Below, one piece after another: positions 25,986-34,793 of a stretch of DNA of 64,000 nucleotides. The stretch's first letter is position 1. Each line of letters opens with the position of its first letter. The stretch comes from Pseudomonas sp. TNT3 (GTDB taxonomy: Bacteria > Pseudomonadota > Gammaproteobacteria > Pseudomonadales > Pseudomonadaceae). Both the position numbers and the translations under genes were made by a program. The notes below the pieces were generated by a model. It was not told where the DNA came from. It made no database searches and saw nothing but the letters and a program-made list of their open reading frames with translations. Where the stretch lies: the NCBI RefSeq assembly GCF_010095445.2, contig NZ_WFGV02000024.1:22536-86535 (forward strand), written 5' to 3'.

Positions 25986-26981
25986 TCAGACCCAACGCAA
26001 ACGTCGGAATAACCACCATTGCCCGAGCGCCACCAAGACCATCATCAGGCACGCAATCAGGAAGCCATAAGGGCTCGCGGAGAATGGAATTCCGCCAACG
26101 TTGATGCCCAACAGACCGGCCAGAAAACTCATCGGCAAAAAGATCCCGGTAATGATCCCGAAGCGATACATCGTGCGGTTCATGCGCACGCTCAAACGCC
26201 GGTCTTCAGCCTCCAGGACCAGCCCCACCCGCTCCCGCGTCAATTCCAGCTCTTCCAGATAACGGGTCAGGCTGTTGTTCAGCTCGTTCCAGTAATCACC
26301 GTCGTCGTCGACAAACCAAGGCAGTTTCATACGCGTCAGCTGACCGAAAATATCGCGCTGCGGAGCAAGGAATCGCTTCAACGCTGCAGCCCTGCGACGG
26401 ATCTGCAAAATGGCGCCGTGTTCGGGAGTGTACCGTTCGTCGGCATCCAGTTTTTCTTCTTCCTCATCGACCACTTCCGAGAGGCAACTGACCAGATCCT
26501 GCACCTTGTTGGTGAGGTACTGCGCCATATAAAGGATGAGTTCAGAGGCGGTTTTCGGGCCTTTGCCTTCCGTAAGCTGTACCAGCAACTCGTCAGTGGC
26601 TCGCAAAGGACGCAGACGCAGGGAAATGACCCGTTGCGCCGATCCGAAAATCCGTACCGAGACCATGTCTTCCGGCTCGGCACCCGGGTTGAGGTTGACC
26701 CCGCGCAAAAACAGCAGCAACTCGAAATCCGGCAACGGCAACAGCCGCGGCCGGGTATTTTCTTCAAGCAGCAGGTCACAGCTGAATTCACTTAGACCAC
26801 TGTCTTTACGCAGCCAGGTCTGGGTTTGCGGGTGACTGCGATCCCAGTGCAACCACAGGCTTTCATGGGCCTGCAGCTGCAACTCGTCGAGTTCAGTCCG
26901 GGCTATCGAACGCGCACCGCCTTTTCCATCCAGCACCAGAGCATGCACCAGCCCCCACTGCGCGTTTTCTTCCTCGAACAT
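25986..26981 (-). CDS. cmaX: CmaX, CorA-family divalent cation transporter
   Basis: A 331-residue CorA-like protein with a large cytoplasmic N-terminal funnel domain, a long helix (about 200-270), and two C-terminal membrane helices. The CorA GMN signature at the first helix end is replaced by GINVGGIPF (YRFGIITGIFLPMSFLAGLL then GINVGG), the variant typical of the ZntB/CmaX branch. It probably transports Mg2+ or Zn2+. Starts at 26981 (MFEEENAQWG) with GGGG 5 nt upstream. Confidence 0.9.
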   Translation of the reverse strand: MFEEENAQWGLVHALVLDGKGGARSIARTELDELQLQAHESLWLHWDRSHPQTQTWLRKDSGLSEFSCDLLLEENTRPRLLPLPDFELLLFLRGVNLNPGAEPEDMVSVRIFGSAQRVISLRLRPLRATDELLVQLTEGKGPKTASELILYMAQYLTNKVQDLVSCLSEVVDEEEEKLDADERYTPEHGAILQIRRRAAALKRFLAPQRDIFGQLTRMKLPWFVDDDGDYWNELNNSLTRYLEELELTRERVGLVLEAEDRRLSVRMNRTMYRFGIITGIFLPMSFLAGLLGINVGGIPFSASPYGFLIACLMMVLVALGQWWLFRRLRWV

Positions 26982-27016
26982 CCTCACCCCATTCTCGAAA
27001 CCAGAACCAACGGTGC

Positions 27017-27508
27017 CTATTCAGGCATTTTCAGCGGGCTCGGCGAGATGATCACGCCGTTGTTGTCCGCATAGATGTAGTGGCCCGGATGGAAGGTGAC
27101 GCCAGCGAACGTCACCGCAACGTTCAAGTCGCCGAGGCCGCGCCGGTCGGACCTTCTCGGGTGGCTGGCGAGCGCCTGAACGCCCAGATCGGTTTGCGCG
27201 ATGATATCGACATCACGGATGCAACCGTAGATCACCAGCCCTTCCCAACCGTTCTTGGCGGCCTTTTCAGCCAGCATGTCGCCCAGCAGCGCATGACGCA
27301 GTGAACCGCCACCGTCGACAACCAACACCTTGCCATCGCCTTTGAGTTCGACCTGTTCCTTCACTCGCGAGTTGTCTTCGAAGCACTTGACGGTAACGAT
27401 CTCACCGCCGAAGGAATCACGGCCTCCGAAATTGCTGAACATCGGTTCCAGCACCTGTACCAGCTCTGGATAGGCGTCGCACAAGTCAGGCGTGATGTAA
27501 TGGTTCAT
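27017..27508 (-). CDS. rraA: RraA, ribonuclease E activity regulator family
   Basis: A 163-residue RraA-fold protein: MNHYITPDLCDAYPELVQVL, the glycine-rich LVVDGGGSLRHALLGDMLAE, and YGCIRDVDIIAQTDLGVQAL. In Escherichia coli RraA binds and inhibits RNase E; some relatives are 4-hydroxy-4-methyl-2-oxoglutarate aldolases. The length and the short C-terminus fit RraA. It is a neighbour of cmaX in other pseudomonads too. Confidence 0.9.
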   Translation of the reverse strand: MNHYITPDLCDAYPELVQVLEPMFSNFGGRDSFGGEIVTVKCFEDNSRVKEQVELKGDGKVLVVDGGGSLRHALLGDMLAEKAAKNGWEGLVIYGCIRDVDIIAQTDLGVQALASHPRRSDRRGLGDLNVAVTFAGVTFHPGHYIYADNNGVIISPSPLKMPE

Positions 27509-27629
27509 CGAGAAACTCCTGTAAAGAGGAAGACAATCGAGGATGTCGCAAAGTGACCGGAACAGCTTGATGCGTCATATCTTAGCCGCAAGCCGATCAG
27601 AGCGAAATGCCCTTGTTAGAGCATTGGCG

Positions 27630-28619
27630 TCAGCTTGCCGTGGCCAGATCCGGGTTCTGACCCGTTAAAGGTGCCTGCTGATCCGCCAGCCATCGCGCCA
27701 CCAGCGGCCAGACCTCGGCCTGGGCCGCTTTGCTGACCAGCATCTCGACATGACCGAAATTGTCGCCGAAGCCTTGTTCACGGCCCAGGTTGATAAATTG
27801 CTTGTTCTCGGAGCCGATCTGATCGAATAACTTGCGGCAAGCCCACGTCGGGTCCTGATGATCGCCCGCGGCACTGACGGTCAGCACCGGTACGTGAACG
27901 TCGGCCAGCCCTGCCCACCAGTCCTTGTCCGCGTCGCCAAAACGCCCGAACAGGCCGTACCAGCGCATGCTTTCCAGGGCCAGACCGATGGGCTCGTCTT
28001 CAGGACCGCGCTTGAGGCGAGAACCGGACAGTTGGGCAAAACGCTTGAGAATGAAGCGTCCGCTCCACTCCACTGGCGGAATTTTCAGCGGCCAGTAGGT
28101 GCGGCTGACCTGAGTACCAAAAAACGCTGCAGAAGCTACGACAGACTCGTCAATGTACTGCCCACCCAGCGCCGCCGCGAGGGTGATGCCGCCCAGCGAA
28201 TGGCCGATCCAGTGCGGCGCCTGACCACTCTGCTCGTGCACGAACGCACCGATGGCAGGCAGATCGTAACGGGCGTAGTCGGCAACACGGTTCTTGCGAT
28301 AGTTCTGGTTGCGCTGAGACAGGCCGTGACCGCGCATCTCCGGAATCCATACGTCGAAACCGAGGCGTGTCAGATACGCACCCAGACCCAGCCCTTTTGG
28401 GGAAAACCAGAACCGACGATTGGAAAAGCTGCCATGGAGCAAAATGACCGGCACGCCGCGCACGGACGACTCGTCCGCCATGCCGAGCCGCGTCACCGCC
28501 AGCTCGACGGTGCCGTCAGGGCTGTTGGCGGGTTTCAAACGATAGACGTCTTCGCTCAGATCACCGCGCCGCTCGGCGCTGATCAGGGCGACAGGAAATA
28601 GGTTGCTGCTGCTTTGCAT
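27630..28619 (-). CDS. Alpha/beta-hydrolase (EstX-like)
   Basis: A 329-residue alpha/beta-hydrolase. The oxyanion region is VILLHGSFSNRRFWFSP, the nucleophile elbow GHSLGGITLAAALGG (Ser near residue 137), an acid likely in VLTVSAAGDHQD, and a catalytic His in NFGHVEMLVS. The substrate is not known; the family includes esterases. It lies between rraA and ppsA as in other Pseudomonas genomes. I start it at ATG 28619 (MQSSSNLFPVAL). Confidence 0.85.
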   Translation of the reverse strand: MQSSSNLFPVALISAERRGDLSEDVYRLKPANSPDGTVELAVTRLGMADESSVRGVPVILLHGSFSNRRFWFSPKGLGLGAYLTRLGFDVWIPEMRGHGLSQRNQNYRKNRVADYARYDLPAIGAFVHEQSGQAPHWIGHSLGGITLAAALGGQYIDESVVASAAFFGTQVSRTYWPLKIPPVEWSGRFILKRFAQLSGSRLKRGPEDEPIGLALESMRWYGLFGRFGDADKDWWAGLADVHVPVLTVSAAGDHQDPTWACRKLFDQIGSENKQFINLGREQGFGDNFGHVEMLVSKAAQAEVWPLVARWLADQQAPLTGQNPDLATAS

Positions 28620-28691
28620 AATGCTCTTGCACAAAAAAGGGCGGCATCCAGAGGAGCCCGCCCTACTTGAATCTCAAAACAGCCCGCCCCC

Positions 28692-28795
28692 CTGTAGGAG
28701 CGAGCCTGCTCGCGATGGACGTCAACGATAACGCGTTTATCCTGGATAAACGTGGCGTCCTGAAGTTCTTCGCGAGCAAGCTCGCTCCTACAGAG
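28692..28795. repeat. REP-type inverted repeat pair downstream of ppsA
   Basis: CTGTAGGAGCGAGCCTGCTC at the left and GAGCAAGCTCGCTCCTACAG at the right are inverted copies of one REP-like unit about 60 nt apart. Between them, GTTTATCC/GGATAAAC forms a further small hairpin near 28735-28755. Confidence 0.88.
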
Positions 28796-28815
28796 TGAGC
28801 GGCCCGTTCACACTA

Positions 28816-31191
28816 TCAAGCCTGCGCTTGACCTTCAGCCAGGAAGAACCAGGTTTCCAGTACGGAATCAGGGTTCAGCGAAACACTTTCAATGCCCTGC
28901 TCCATCAGCCACTTGGCGAGGTCCGGATGGTCCGAAGGACCCTGACCGCAAATGCCGATGTACTTGCCAGCCTTGTTGCACGCAGCAATGGCGTTGGCCA
29001 GCAGCTTCTTGACCGCCGGATTACGTTCATCGAACAGGTGCGCGATGATGCCGGAGTCACGGTCCAGGCCCAAGGTCAGTTGGGTCAGGTCGTTGGAGCC
29101 AATGGAGAAACCGTCGAAGAACTCGAGGAATTCTTCAGCCAGGATGGCGTTGGACGGCAGTTCGCACATCATGATGATGCGCAGGCCGTTTTCGCCACGC
29201 TTCAGACCGTTTTCCGCCAACAGATCGATGACCTGGCTCGCTTCGCCCAGAGTGCGGACGAACGGCACCATGATTTCGACGTTGGTCAGGCCCATCTCGT
29301 TGCGCACGCGCTTGAGGGCGCGGCATTCGAGTTCGAAGCAGTCACGGAACGATTCGCTGATGTAACGCGAAGCGCCACGGAAGCCCAGCATCGGGTTTTC
29401 TTCTTCCGGCTCGTAGAGCTTGCCGCCGATCAGGTTCGCGTATTCGTTGGACTTGAAGTCCGACAGACGCACGATGACTTTTTTCGGTGTGAACGCAGCA
29501 GCCAGGGTGCTGATGCCTTCAACCAGCTTCTCGACGTAGAAACCGACCGGATCGTCGTAGCCTGCAATGCGCTTGTCGACGCTGTCCTTGATGTCCTGCG
29601 GCAGCCCGGCGTAATTCAGCAGCGCCTTGGGGTGTACGCCGATCATGCGGTTGATGATGAACTCCAGACGGGCCAGGCCCACACCTGCGTTCGGCAGTTG
29701 CGCGAAGTCGAAGGCGCGGTCCGGGTTGCCGACGTTCATCATGATCTTGAACGGCAGATCAGGCATGGCATCGACGGAGTTTTTCTTGATGTCGAAACCC
29801 AGTTCGCCTTCGAAGATGTAGCCGGTATCGCCTTCAGCGCAGGAAACGGTGACGCCCTGGCCATCTTTCAACAGCTGGGTGGCGTTGCCGCAACCGACCA
29901 CGGCCGGGATGCCCAGCTCGCGAGCGATGATCGCCGCGTGGCAGGTACGGCCGCCACGGTTGGTGACGATGGCGCTGGCGCGCTTCATGACCGGTTCCCA
30001 GTCCGGGTCGGTCATGTCGGAAACCAGTACGTCGCCTGGCTGGACCTTGTCCATCTCGGACACGTCCTTGATGATGCGGACCTTACCGGCGCCGATGCGC
30101 TGGCCGATGGCGCGACCTTCAACCAGCACGGTGCCGGTTTCTTTCAACAGGTAACGTTCCATGACGTTGGCCTGGGTGCGGCTCTTCACGGTTTCAGGAC
30201 GGGCCTGAACGATGTAGAGCTTGCCGTCGTCGCCGTCTTTGGCCCACTCGATGTCCATCGGGCACTGGTAGTGCTTCTCGATGATCATCGCTTGCTTGGC
30301 CAGTTCGCTGACTTCGGCGTCGCTCAGGCAGAACCGTGCGCGATCAGCCTTGTCGACGTCGATGGTCTTGACCGATTTGCCGGCCGTGGCGACTTCGCCG
30401 TAGATCATCTTGATGGCCTTGCTGCCCAGGTTGCGACGCAGGATGGCCGGGCGACCGGCTGCCAGCGTGCCTTTGTGGACATAGAACTCATCCGGGTTCA
30501 CCGCGCCTTGAACAACGGTCTCACCCAGGCCGTAAGCGCCGGTGATGAACACCACGTCACGGAAGCCCGACTCGGTGTCGAGGGTGAACATCACGCCGGC
30601 GGTGCCGGTTTCGGAACGAACCATGCGCTGCACACCGGCCGACAGGGCCACCAGCTTGTGATCGAAGCCCTGGTGCACACGATAGGAAATGGCGCGATCG
30701 TTGAACAGCGACGCGAACACTTCTTTGGCAGCGCGAATGACGTTTTCGACGCCACGGATGTTCAGGAAGGTTTCCTGCTGACCGGCAAAGGAGGCGTCCG
30801 GCAAGTCTTCGGCGGTAGCGGAAGAACGCACGGCCACGGCCATGTCAGGGTTGCCGGCCGACAGCGTGGCGAACGCGGTGCGAATCTCGGCGTTGAGCTT
30901 CTCGGGGAACTCGGCTTCCATGATCCATTGACGGATCTGGGCACCGGTCTTGGCGAGGGCGTTGACATCGTCGACGTCCAGGGCGTCGAGGGCGGCGTGG
31001 ATCTGATCGTTAAGGCCGCTCAGTTCCAGAAAATCACGATAAGCCTGAGCTGTCGTGGCGAAGCCACCGGGCACCGATACACCGGCACCTGCAAGGTTAC
31101 TGATCATCTCGCCCAGGGATGCGTTCTTGCCCCCCACGTGCTCAACGTCGTCTTTGCCGAGCTTGTCGAGGGAAACTACGTACTCTACCAA
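28816..31191 (-). CDS. ppsA: Phosphoenolpyruvate synthase
   Basis: A 791-residue PEP synthase: N-terminal PEP/pyruvate-binding domain (GGKNASLGEMISNLAGAGVS; SFAGQQETFLNIRGVENVI), swivelling phosphohistidine domain (TNRGGRTCHAAIIARELGIP, His near residue 420), and the C-terminal TIM barrel (DFKSNEYANLIGGKLYEPEE; SIGSNDLTQLTLGLDRDSG). It converts pyruvate and ATP to PEP for gluconeogenesis. The start is TTG at 31191 giving MVEYVVSLDKLG, with GGAG 8 nt upstream; the frame runs on to 31581 but this start gives the family length. Confidence 0.96.
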   Translation of the reverse strand: MVEYVVSLDKLGKDDVEHVGGKNASLGEMISNLAGAGVSVPGGFATTAQAYRDFLELSGLNDQIHAALDALDVDDVNALAKTGAQIRQWIMEAEFPEKLNAEIRTAFATLSAGNPDMAVAVRSSATAEDLPDASFAGQQETFLNIRGVENVIRAAKEVFASLFNDRAISYRVHQGFDHKLVALSAGVQRMVRSETGTAGVMFTLDTESGFRDVVFITGAYGLGETVVQGAVNPDEFYVHKGTLAAGRPAILRRNLGSKAIKMIYGEVATAGKSVKTIDVDKADRARFCLSDAEVSELAKQAMIIEKHYQCPMDIEWAKDGDDGKLYIVQARPETVKSRTQANVMERYLLKETGTVLVEGRAIGQRIGAGKVRIIKDVSEMDKVQPGDVLVSDMTDPDWEPVMKRASAIVTNRGGRTCHAAIIARELGIPAVVGCGNATQLLKDGQGVTVSCAEGDTGYIFEGELGFDIKKNSVDAMPDLPFKIMMNVGNPDRAFDFAQLPNAGVGLARLEFIINRMIGVHPKALLNYAGLPQDIKDSVDKRIAGYDDPVGFYVEKLVEGISTLAAAFTPKKVIVRLSDFKSNEYANLIGGKLYEPEEENPMLGFRGASRYISESFRDCFELECRALKRVRNEMGLTNVEIMVPFVRTLGEASQVIDLLAENGLKRGENGLRIIMMCELPSNAILAEEFLEFFDGFSIGSNDLTQLTLGLDRDSGIIAHLFDERNPAVKKLLANAIAACNKAGKYIGICGQGPSDHPDLAKWLMEQGIESVSLNPDSVLETWFFLAEGQAQA

Positions 31192-31366
31192 GGTGATCTC
31201 TCCACTAACTGTGTTGGAAAAGCTCAGAAGCCGGCTGCTCAAAAGGAGCGTTTGCGGGCTATATGGCCTGGACCTGGAAAATAAGTGAGAATGCGGGCCA
31301 CTGGCGGCCAGCAAATCGCGCCTATCATATCCAAGATTCGTCACTAGCTTAAGGCCCAAGGTGCAA

Positions 31367-32185
31367 ATGAAACGATCTGCTTTCTTTATTTCCGACGGCA
31401 CCGGCATCACAGCCGAAACCCTCGGCCAAAGCCTTCTGGCGCAGTTCGAAAACATTACCTTCAGCAAATTCACGCGACCGTACATCGACAACGTGGATAA
31501 AGCGCGGGCCATGGTACAACAAATCAACAAAGCCGCCGAAACCGACGGCTTCCGGCCCATCATTTTCGACACCATCGTCAATCAGGACATCCGTGAGATC
31601 CTCGCAACCTCTAATGGTTTCATGATCGACATTTTCTCGACGTTCCTGGCGCCGCTCGAGCAGGAACTGACCGAGCATTCTTCCTATACCGTCGGCAAAT
31701 CCCATTCGATCGGCACCAACTCCAATTACATGGAGCGCATCGAGGCGGTGAACTTTGCCCTGGACAACGACGACGGTGCCCGCACGCACTACTACGACAA
31801 GGCCGACCTGATTCTGGTCGGCGTGTCGCGTTGCGGCAAGACACCGACCTGCCTGTACATGGCCATGCAATTCGGTATTCGCGCGGCCAACTATCCGCTG
31901 ACCGAAGACGACATGGAACGCCTGCAACTTCCGGCGGCCCTGCGCGCCCACCAGCACAAGCTGTTCGGCCTGACCATCGACCCCGACCGCCTCACCGCGA
32001 TTCGCAATGAGCGCAAGCCCAACAGCCGTTACTCGAGCTACGCCCAGTGCGAATTCGAAGTGCGCGAAGTGGAGAACCTGTTCCGCCGCGAGAACATTCC
32101 GCACATCAACTCCACGCATTTTTCGGTGGAGGAGATCTCGGCGAAAATTCTGGTGGAGAAAGGCGTGGAGCGGCGCTTCAAATAA
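31367..32185 (+). CDS. ppsR: PEP synthase regulatory protein (kinase/pyrophosphorylase, DUF299)
   Basis: A 272-residue protein starting MKRSAFFISDGTGITAETLG, with P-loop GVSRCGKTPTCLYMAMQFG at about residue 150 and SRYSSYAQCEFEVREVENL near residue 222. The family phosphorylates PEP synthase with ADP and reverses it by pyrophosphorolysis. It is divergent from ppsA across 175 nt, the standard pairing. An in-frame GTG at 31361 is possible, but AAGG spacing favours the ATG at 31367. Confidence 0.95.
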   Translation: MKRSAFFISDGTGITAETLGQSLLAQFENITFSKFTRPYIDNVDKARAMVQQINKAAETDGFRPIIFDTIVNQDIREILATSNGFMIDIFSTFLAPLEQELTEHSSYTVGKSHSIGTNSNYMERIEAVNFALDNDDGARTHYYDKADLILVGVSRCGKTPTCLYMAMQFGIRAANYPLTEDDMERLQLPAALRAHQHKLFGLTIDPDRLTAIRNERKPNSRYSSYAQCEFEVREVENLFRRENIPHINSTHFSVEEISAKILVEKGVERRFK

Positions 32186-32209
32186 TTCTGTTTTGCCTGC
32201 CAGGCCGCC

Positions 32210-32246
32210 ATCGTCGGAACGCCGCCCCGGGCGGCGTTCCGACGAT
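32210..32246. repeat. Perfect 18-bp inverted repeat between ppsR and the MocR gene
   Basis: ATCGTCGGAACGCCGCCC and GGGCGGCGTTCCGACGAT flank a single C. It lies between two convergent genes and may stop transcription from both sides, although it lacks a T tract; it resembles a REP-like unit. Confidence 0.8.
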
Positions 32247-32252
32247 GAACGA

Positions 32253-33662
32253 TCACACAGTCTCGTTGAGTGCCGCTGCCAACGCCTGAAATCCACCGAC
32301 CAGCAACCGATCATCCCCTGCCGAATTGCACACACTCGCCCGAATACATTGCGGCACCGCCGCATGCCCCACCGCAAACGCCTCCGCTGTCGCCACCAAA
32401 TAGTTTTTTTCCTTGAGCTCAGCGGCGATTTGCGAAGCCCGCCAAGGCTCGGGCACCTCGATCCAGAAGTGCGGACTGTGGGCATCGGACGTATAGACCA
32501 GCCCCTCCAGCGCGCCACTGACCAGCTCTTTGCGCCGGGAAATTTCCGCAATCTGCTGACCCAACAGCTGCTCGGCGGTCCCGTCTTCTATCCATCGGCT
32601 GGCCACCTCCATTGCCAATGGATTCGCCATCCAGCTTGTCCCACGAACCGCCGCGTGCAAACGCCCGATCAACGGTTGTGGCGCATGTAAAAAACCGATC
32701 CGTAAACCCGCCGAAACCGCCTTGCTCAGGCTGCCGATCAACACCGAGCGCTCCGGGGCGAAATCACTTAGCGGCAACGGGCGTTGTCGTGCCAAAACGG
32801 CGTGAGCCTCATCTTCGAAAATCAACAAATTGTACTGCCGGCATACTTCGGCAATCGCCGCCCTTCGTGGGACGGACATCACTGCAGCGGTTGGATTCTG
32901 GAGAGTCGGCGTGCAGTACAACGCAGACACCCGATGCTGACGGCAAATGTCCTCCAGCGCCGAGGGCAGCAATCCTTCGCCGTCCATCTCGGCGCCAATC
33001 AGCTTGATCCCCAGTTGGCGAGCGACGCCAATCAATCCTGGGTAAGTCAGATGCTCAGTCACCAGGGTGTCGCCAGACTTGAGCAAGCCCATTAGCGCGC
33101 ATAACAGGCCGTGCTGGCCGCCGTTGACGCACACGACTTGTTCGGCGCTCGGGACAAATGCCTGATGACTCAGCCACCGCGCACCGGCCTCCCGATGCCT
33201 CAGTAGACCACTCTCAGCGGTATACCCGGTCAACTGCTGCAAGGTGCGTGGATCATTGGCCAGCGCTTGCAGGCTTTGGCTCAGGAAGCCAGCTTCCTGC
33301 CCCGGGATTGGTTGGTTTCGACTCATATCGAGGAAGACTTGCGGTTCATCGCTGACATTACGAAACCCGCTGTCTCTCGGCCGTTCCATCCCACGTTGAC
33401 GGACGTAAGTGCCGTCTCCTACACGAGCGACGACCAATCCCACTCGCTCCAATTCGCCATAGGCTCGGCTGATCGTGCCGATGGTGACACCCAGGCTATC
33501 GGCCAGCAGCCGATGGGGCGGTAGCTTGCTACCCGCATCGATCAACCCTTCTTCGATTCCTTTCTGAACAGCGTCGGCCAGGCGTTTGTATTTCACGCCC
33601 ACGCCATTGGCGAGGCCGTCGCGCAGGATTGACACCATGGCAATACTTACTTTGACAGTCAT
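32253..33662 (-). CDS. MocR-family regulator (GntR HTH + aminotransferase-like domain)
   Basis: A 469-residue protein: winged helix of the GntR type at about 20-90 (SKLPPHRLLADSLGVTIGTI, SRAYGELERVGLVVARVGDG) fused to a fold-type I aminotransferase domain with the PLP lysine in VLIGSLSKAVSAGLRIGFLH. MocR proteins sense PLP or amino-compounds and usually control a divergent gene. Here the divergent gene is an EamA transporter starting 91 nt away. ATG at 33662 has GGGG upstream. Confidence 0.9.
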   Translation of the reverse strand: MTVKVSIAMVSILRDGLANGVGVKYKRLADAVQKGIEEGLIDAGSKLPPHRLLADSLGVTIGTISRAYGELERVGLVVARVGDGTYVRQRGMERPRDSGFRNVSDEPQVFLDMSRNQPIPGQEAGFLSQSLQALANDPRTLQQLTGYTAESGLLRHREAGARWLSHQAFVPSAEQVVCVNGGQHGLLCALMGLLKSGDTLVTEHLTYPGLIGVARQLGIKLIGAEMDGEGLLPSALEDICRQHRVSALYCTPTLQNPTAAVMSVPRRAAIAEVCRQYNLLIFEDEAHAVLARQRPLPLSDFAPERSVLIGSLSKAVSAGLRIGFLHAPQPLIGRLHAAVRGTSWMANPLAMEVASRWIEDGTAEQLLGQQIAEISRRKELVSGALEGLVYTSDAHSPHFWIEVPEPWRASQIAAELKEKNYLVATAEAFAVGHAAVPQCIRASVCNSAGDDRLLVGGFQALAAALNETV

Positions 33663-33688
33663 TGCAGCCCCGAATAGCGTGCTTGAAA

Positions 33689-33730
33689 CAGGTTCAATCA
33701 GGGATAGACCTATTCCGCCATCAGGTCAAT
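33689..33730. promoter_or_regulatory. Direct repeats, candidate MocR operator
   Basis: CAGGTTCAAT (33689-33698) and CAGGTCAAT (33722-33730) are similar direct repeats 33 nt apart, about three helical turns, inside the 91-nt gap between the regulator and the transporter. MocR proteins often bind direct repeats. This is a weak, visual assignment. Confidence 0.35.
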
Positions 33731-33753
33731 TCCAGCTTTCAGGGAGCTACATC

Positions 33754-34686
33754 ATGTCCATTGCCATACCTGCCACTTCAAGCACTGCGAAACAACGGAT
33801 GGCCGCATGGGTGACCAGTGCACTGTTCCTGATTGTTTGCCTGAGCTGGGGCACAACCTGGTTGGGGATCAAGATTGCGGTCGAAAGTGTGCCGCCACTG
33901 ACGGCTGCGGGCCTGCGCTTCCTGATTGCCTTTCCGTTGTTCTTGAGTTTTGCGCTGATGCGTCGTGAGCCGCTGCTGTTTCCGAAGAAAAGTCGCTGGT
34001 TTTTCGTGTTCGTCACGCTGTCGTATTTCAGCCTGCCCTACTACTTGCTGAACTACGGCGAGATGCATGTTTCGTCCGGCCTGACAGCGTTGTTGTTCAG
34101 TTGCATGCCCGTGTTCATCCTGATTTTTTCCGCACTGTTTCTGCGGGAGAAAATCTATCCGTCACAAGTGTTGGGGATCGCCATCGGCTTTGGCAGCCTG
34201 TTCATGATCATTCGCGGCCAGGGCCTGCATCTGGATCACGCGGAGCTGTTGGGTGTGCTGGCGATTCTAGGCGCGGCGGTGATGCATGCGCTGTGCTACG
34301 TGGTGACCAAAAAACACGGCAGCGCCATCAGCGTGATCACCTACAACACATTGCCCATCGGCATTGCCGGGCTGATGCTATTTGTGGCGGGCCTGCAATT
34401 TGAAACCCCCGTATTTGCCGACATAAGCCTGCGCTCATGGAGCGCCCTGCTCTACCTGGGACTGGTGGCGTCGGTGGGTGGATTCATTGTTTATTTCCTG
34501 CTGCTCAAACGACTGAGTCCGATCATTTTGTCGTTTGTATTCATCATTTTCCCGGTGTTCGCCGTGATCATCGGCGCCTGGTACGAAGGGCACAGTATTT
34601 CGCGGGAATTGATGCTGTATTCAGCGATCCTGCTGGCGGGATTCGCCATCACCAAAATGCCTGTGGAAAAGTGGCTGAAAGCCTGA
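33754..34686 (+). CDS. EamA/DMT-family exporter
   Basis: A 310-residue, ten-helix drug/metabolite transporter. Two EamA repeats are visible (VCLSWGTTWLGIKIAVESVP at the first, GVLAILGAAVMHALCYVVTK at the second). Members export amino acids or other small molecules, and the divergent MocR-type gene suggests substrate induction. The ATG at 33754 has AGGGAG 8 nt upstream; the longer open frame upstream is not needed. Confidence 0.88.
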   Translation: MSIAIPATSSTAKQRMAAWVTSALFLIVCLSWGTTWLGIKIAVESVPPLTAAGLRFLIAFPLFLSFALMRREPLLFPKKSRWFFVFVTLSYFSLPYYLLNYGEMHVSSGLTALLFSCMPVFILIFSALFLREKIYPSQVLGIAIGFGSLFMIIRGQGLHLDHAELLGVLAILGAAVMHALCYVVTKKHGSAISVITYNTLPIGIAGLMLFVAGLQFETPVFADISLRSWSALLYLGLVASVGGFIVYFLLLKRLSPIILSFVFIIFPVFAVIIGAWYEGHSISRELMLYSAILLAGFAITKMPVEKWLKA

Positions 34687-34711
34687 ACACGCTTCCCAAA
34701 GAGCTGCCGCA

Positions 34712-34757
34712 GGCTGCGATCTTTTGATCTTGGTTTTAAGATCAAAAGATCGCAGCC
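34712..34757. terminator. Perfect 20-bp hairpin between the EamA gene and prpD
   Basis: GGCTGCGATCTTTTGATCTT and AAGATCAAAAGATCGCAGCC are fully complementary around a GGTTTT loop. It belongs to the repeat family also seen once, as a half-unit, at 49987-50007. It sits between convergent genes and could terminate both. Confidence 0.7.
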
Positions 34758-34793
34758 TCGTTTCACTCGACAGCTCCTACAGGGGAATTGGCG

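Noticed and set aside
28795..31284. Long plus-strand open frame opposite ppsA (829 codons)
   Set aside because: It is antisense to a fully conserved PEP synthase; high-GC codon use keeps the opposite frame open. It has no family similarity.
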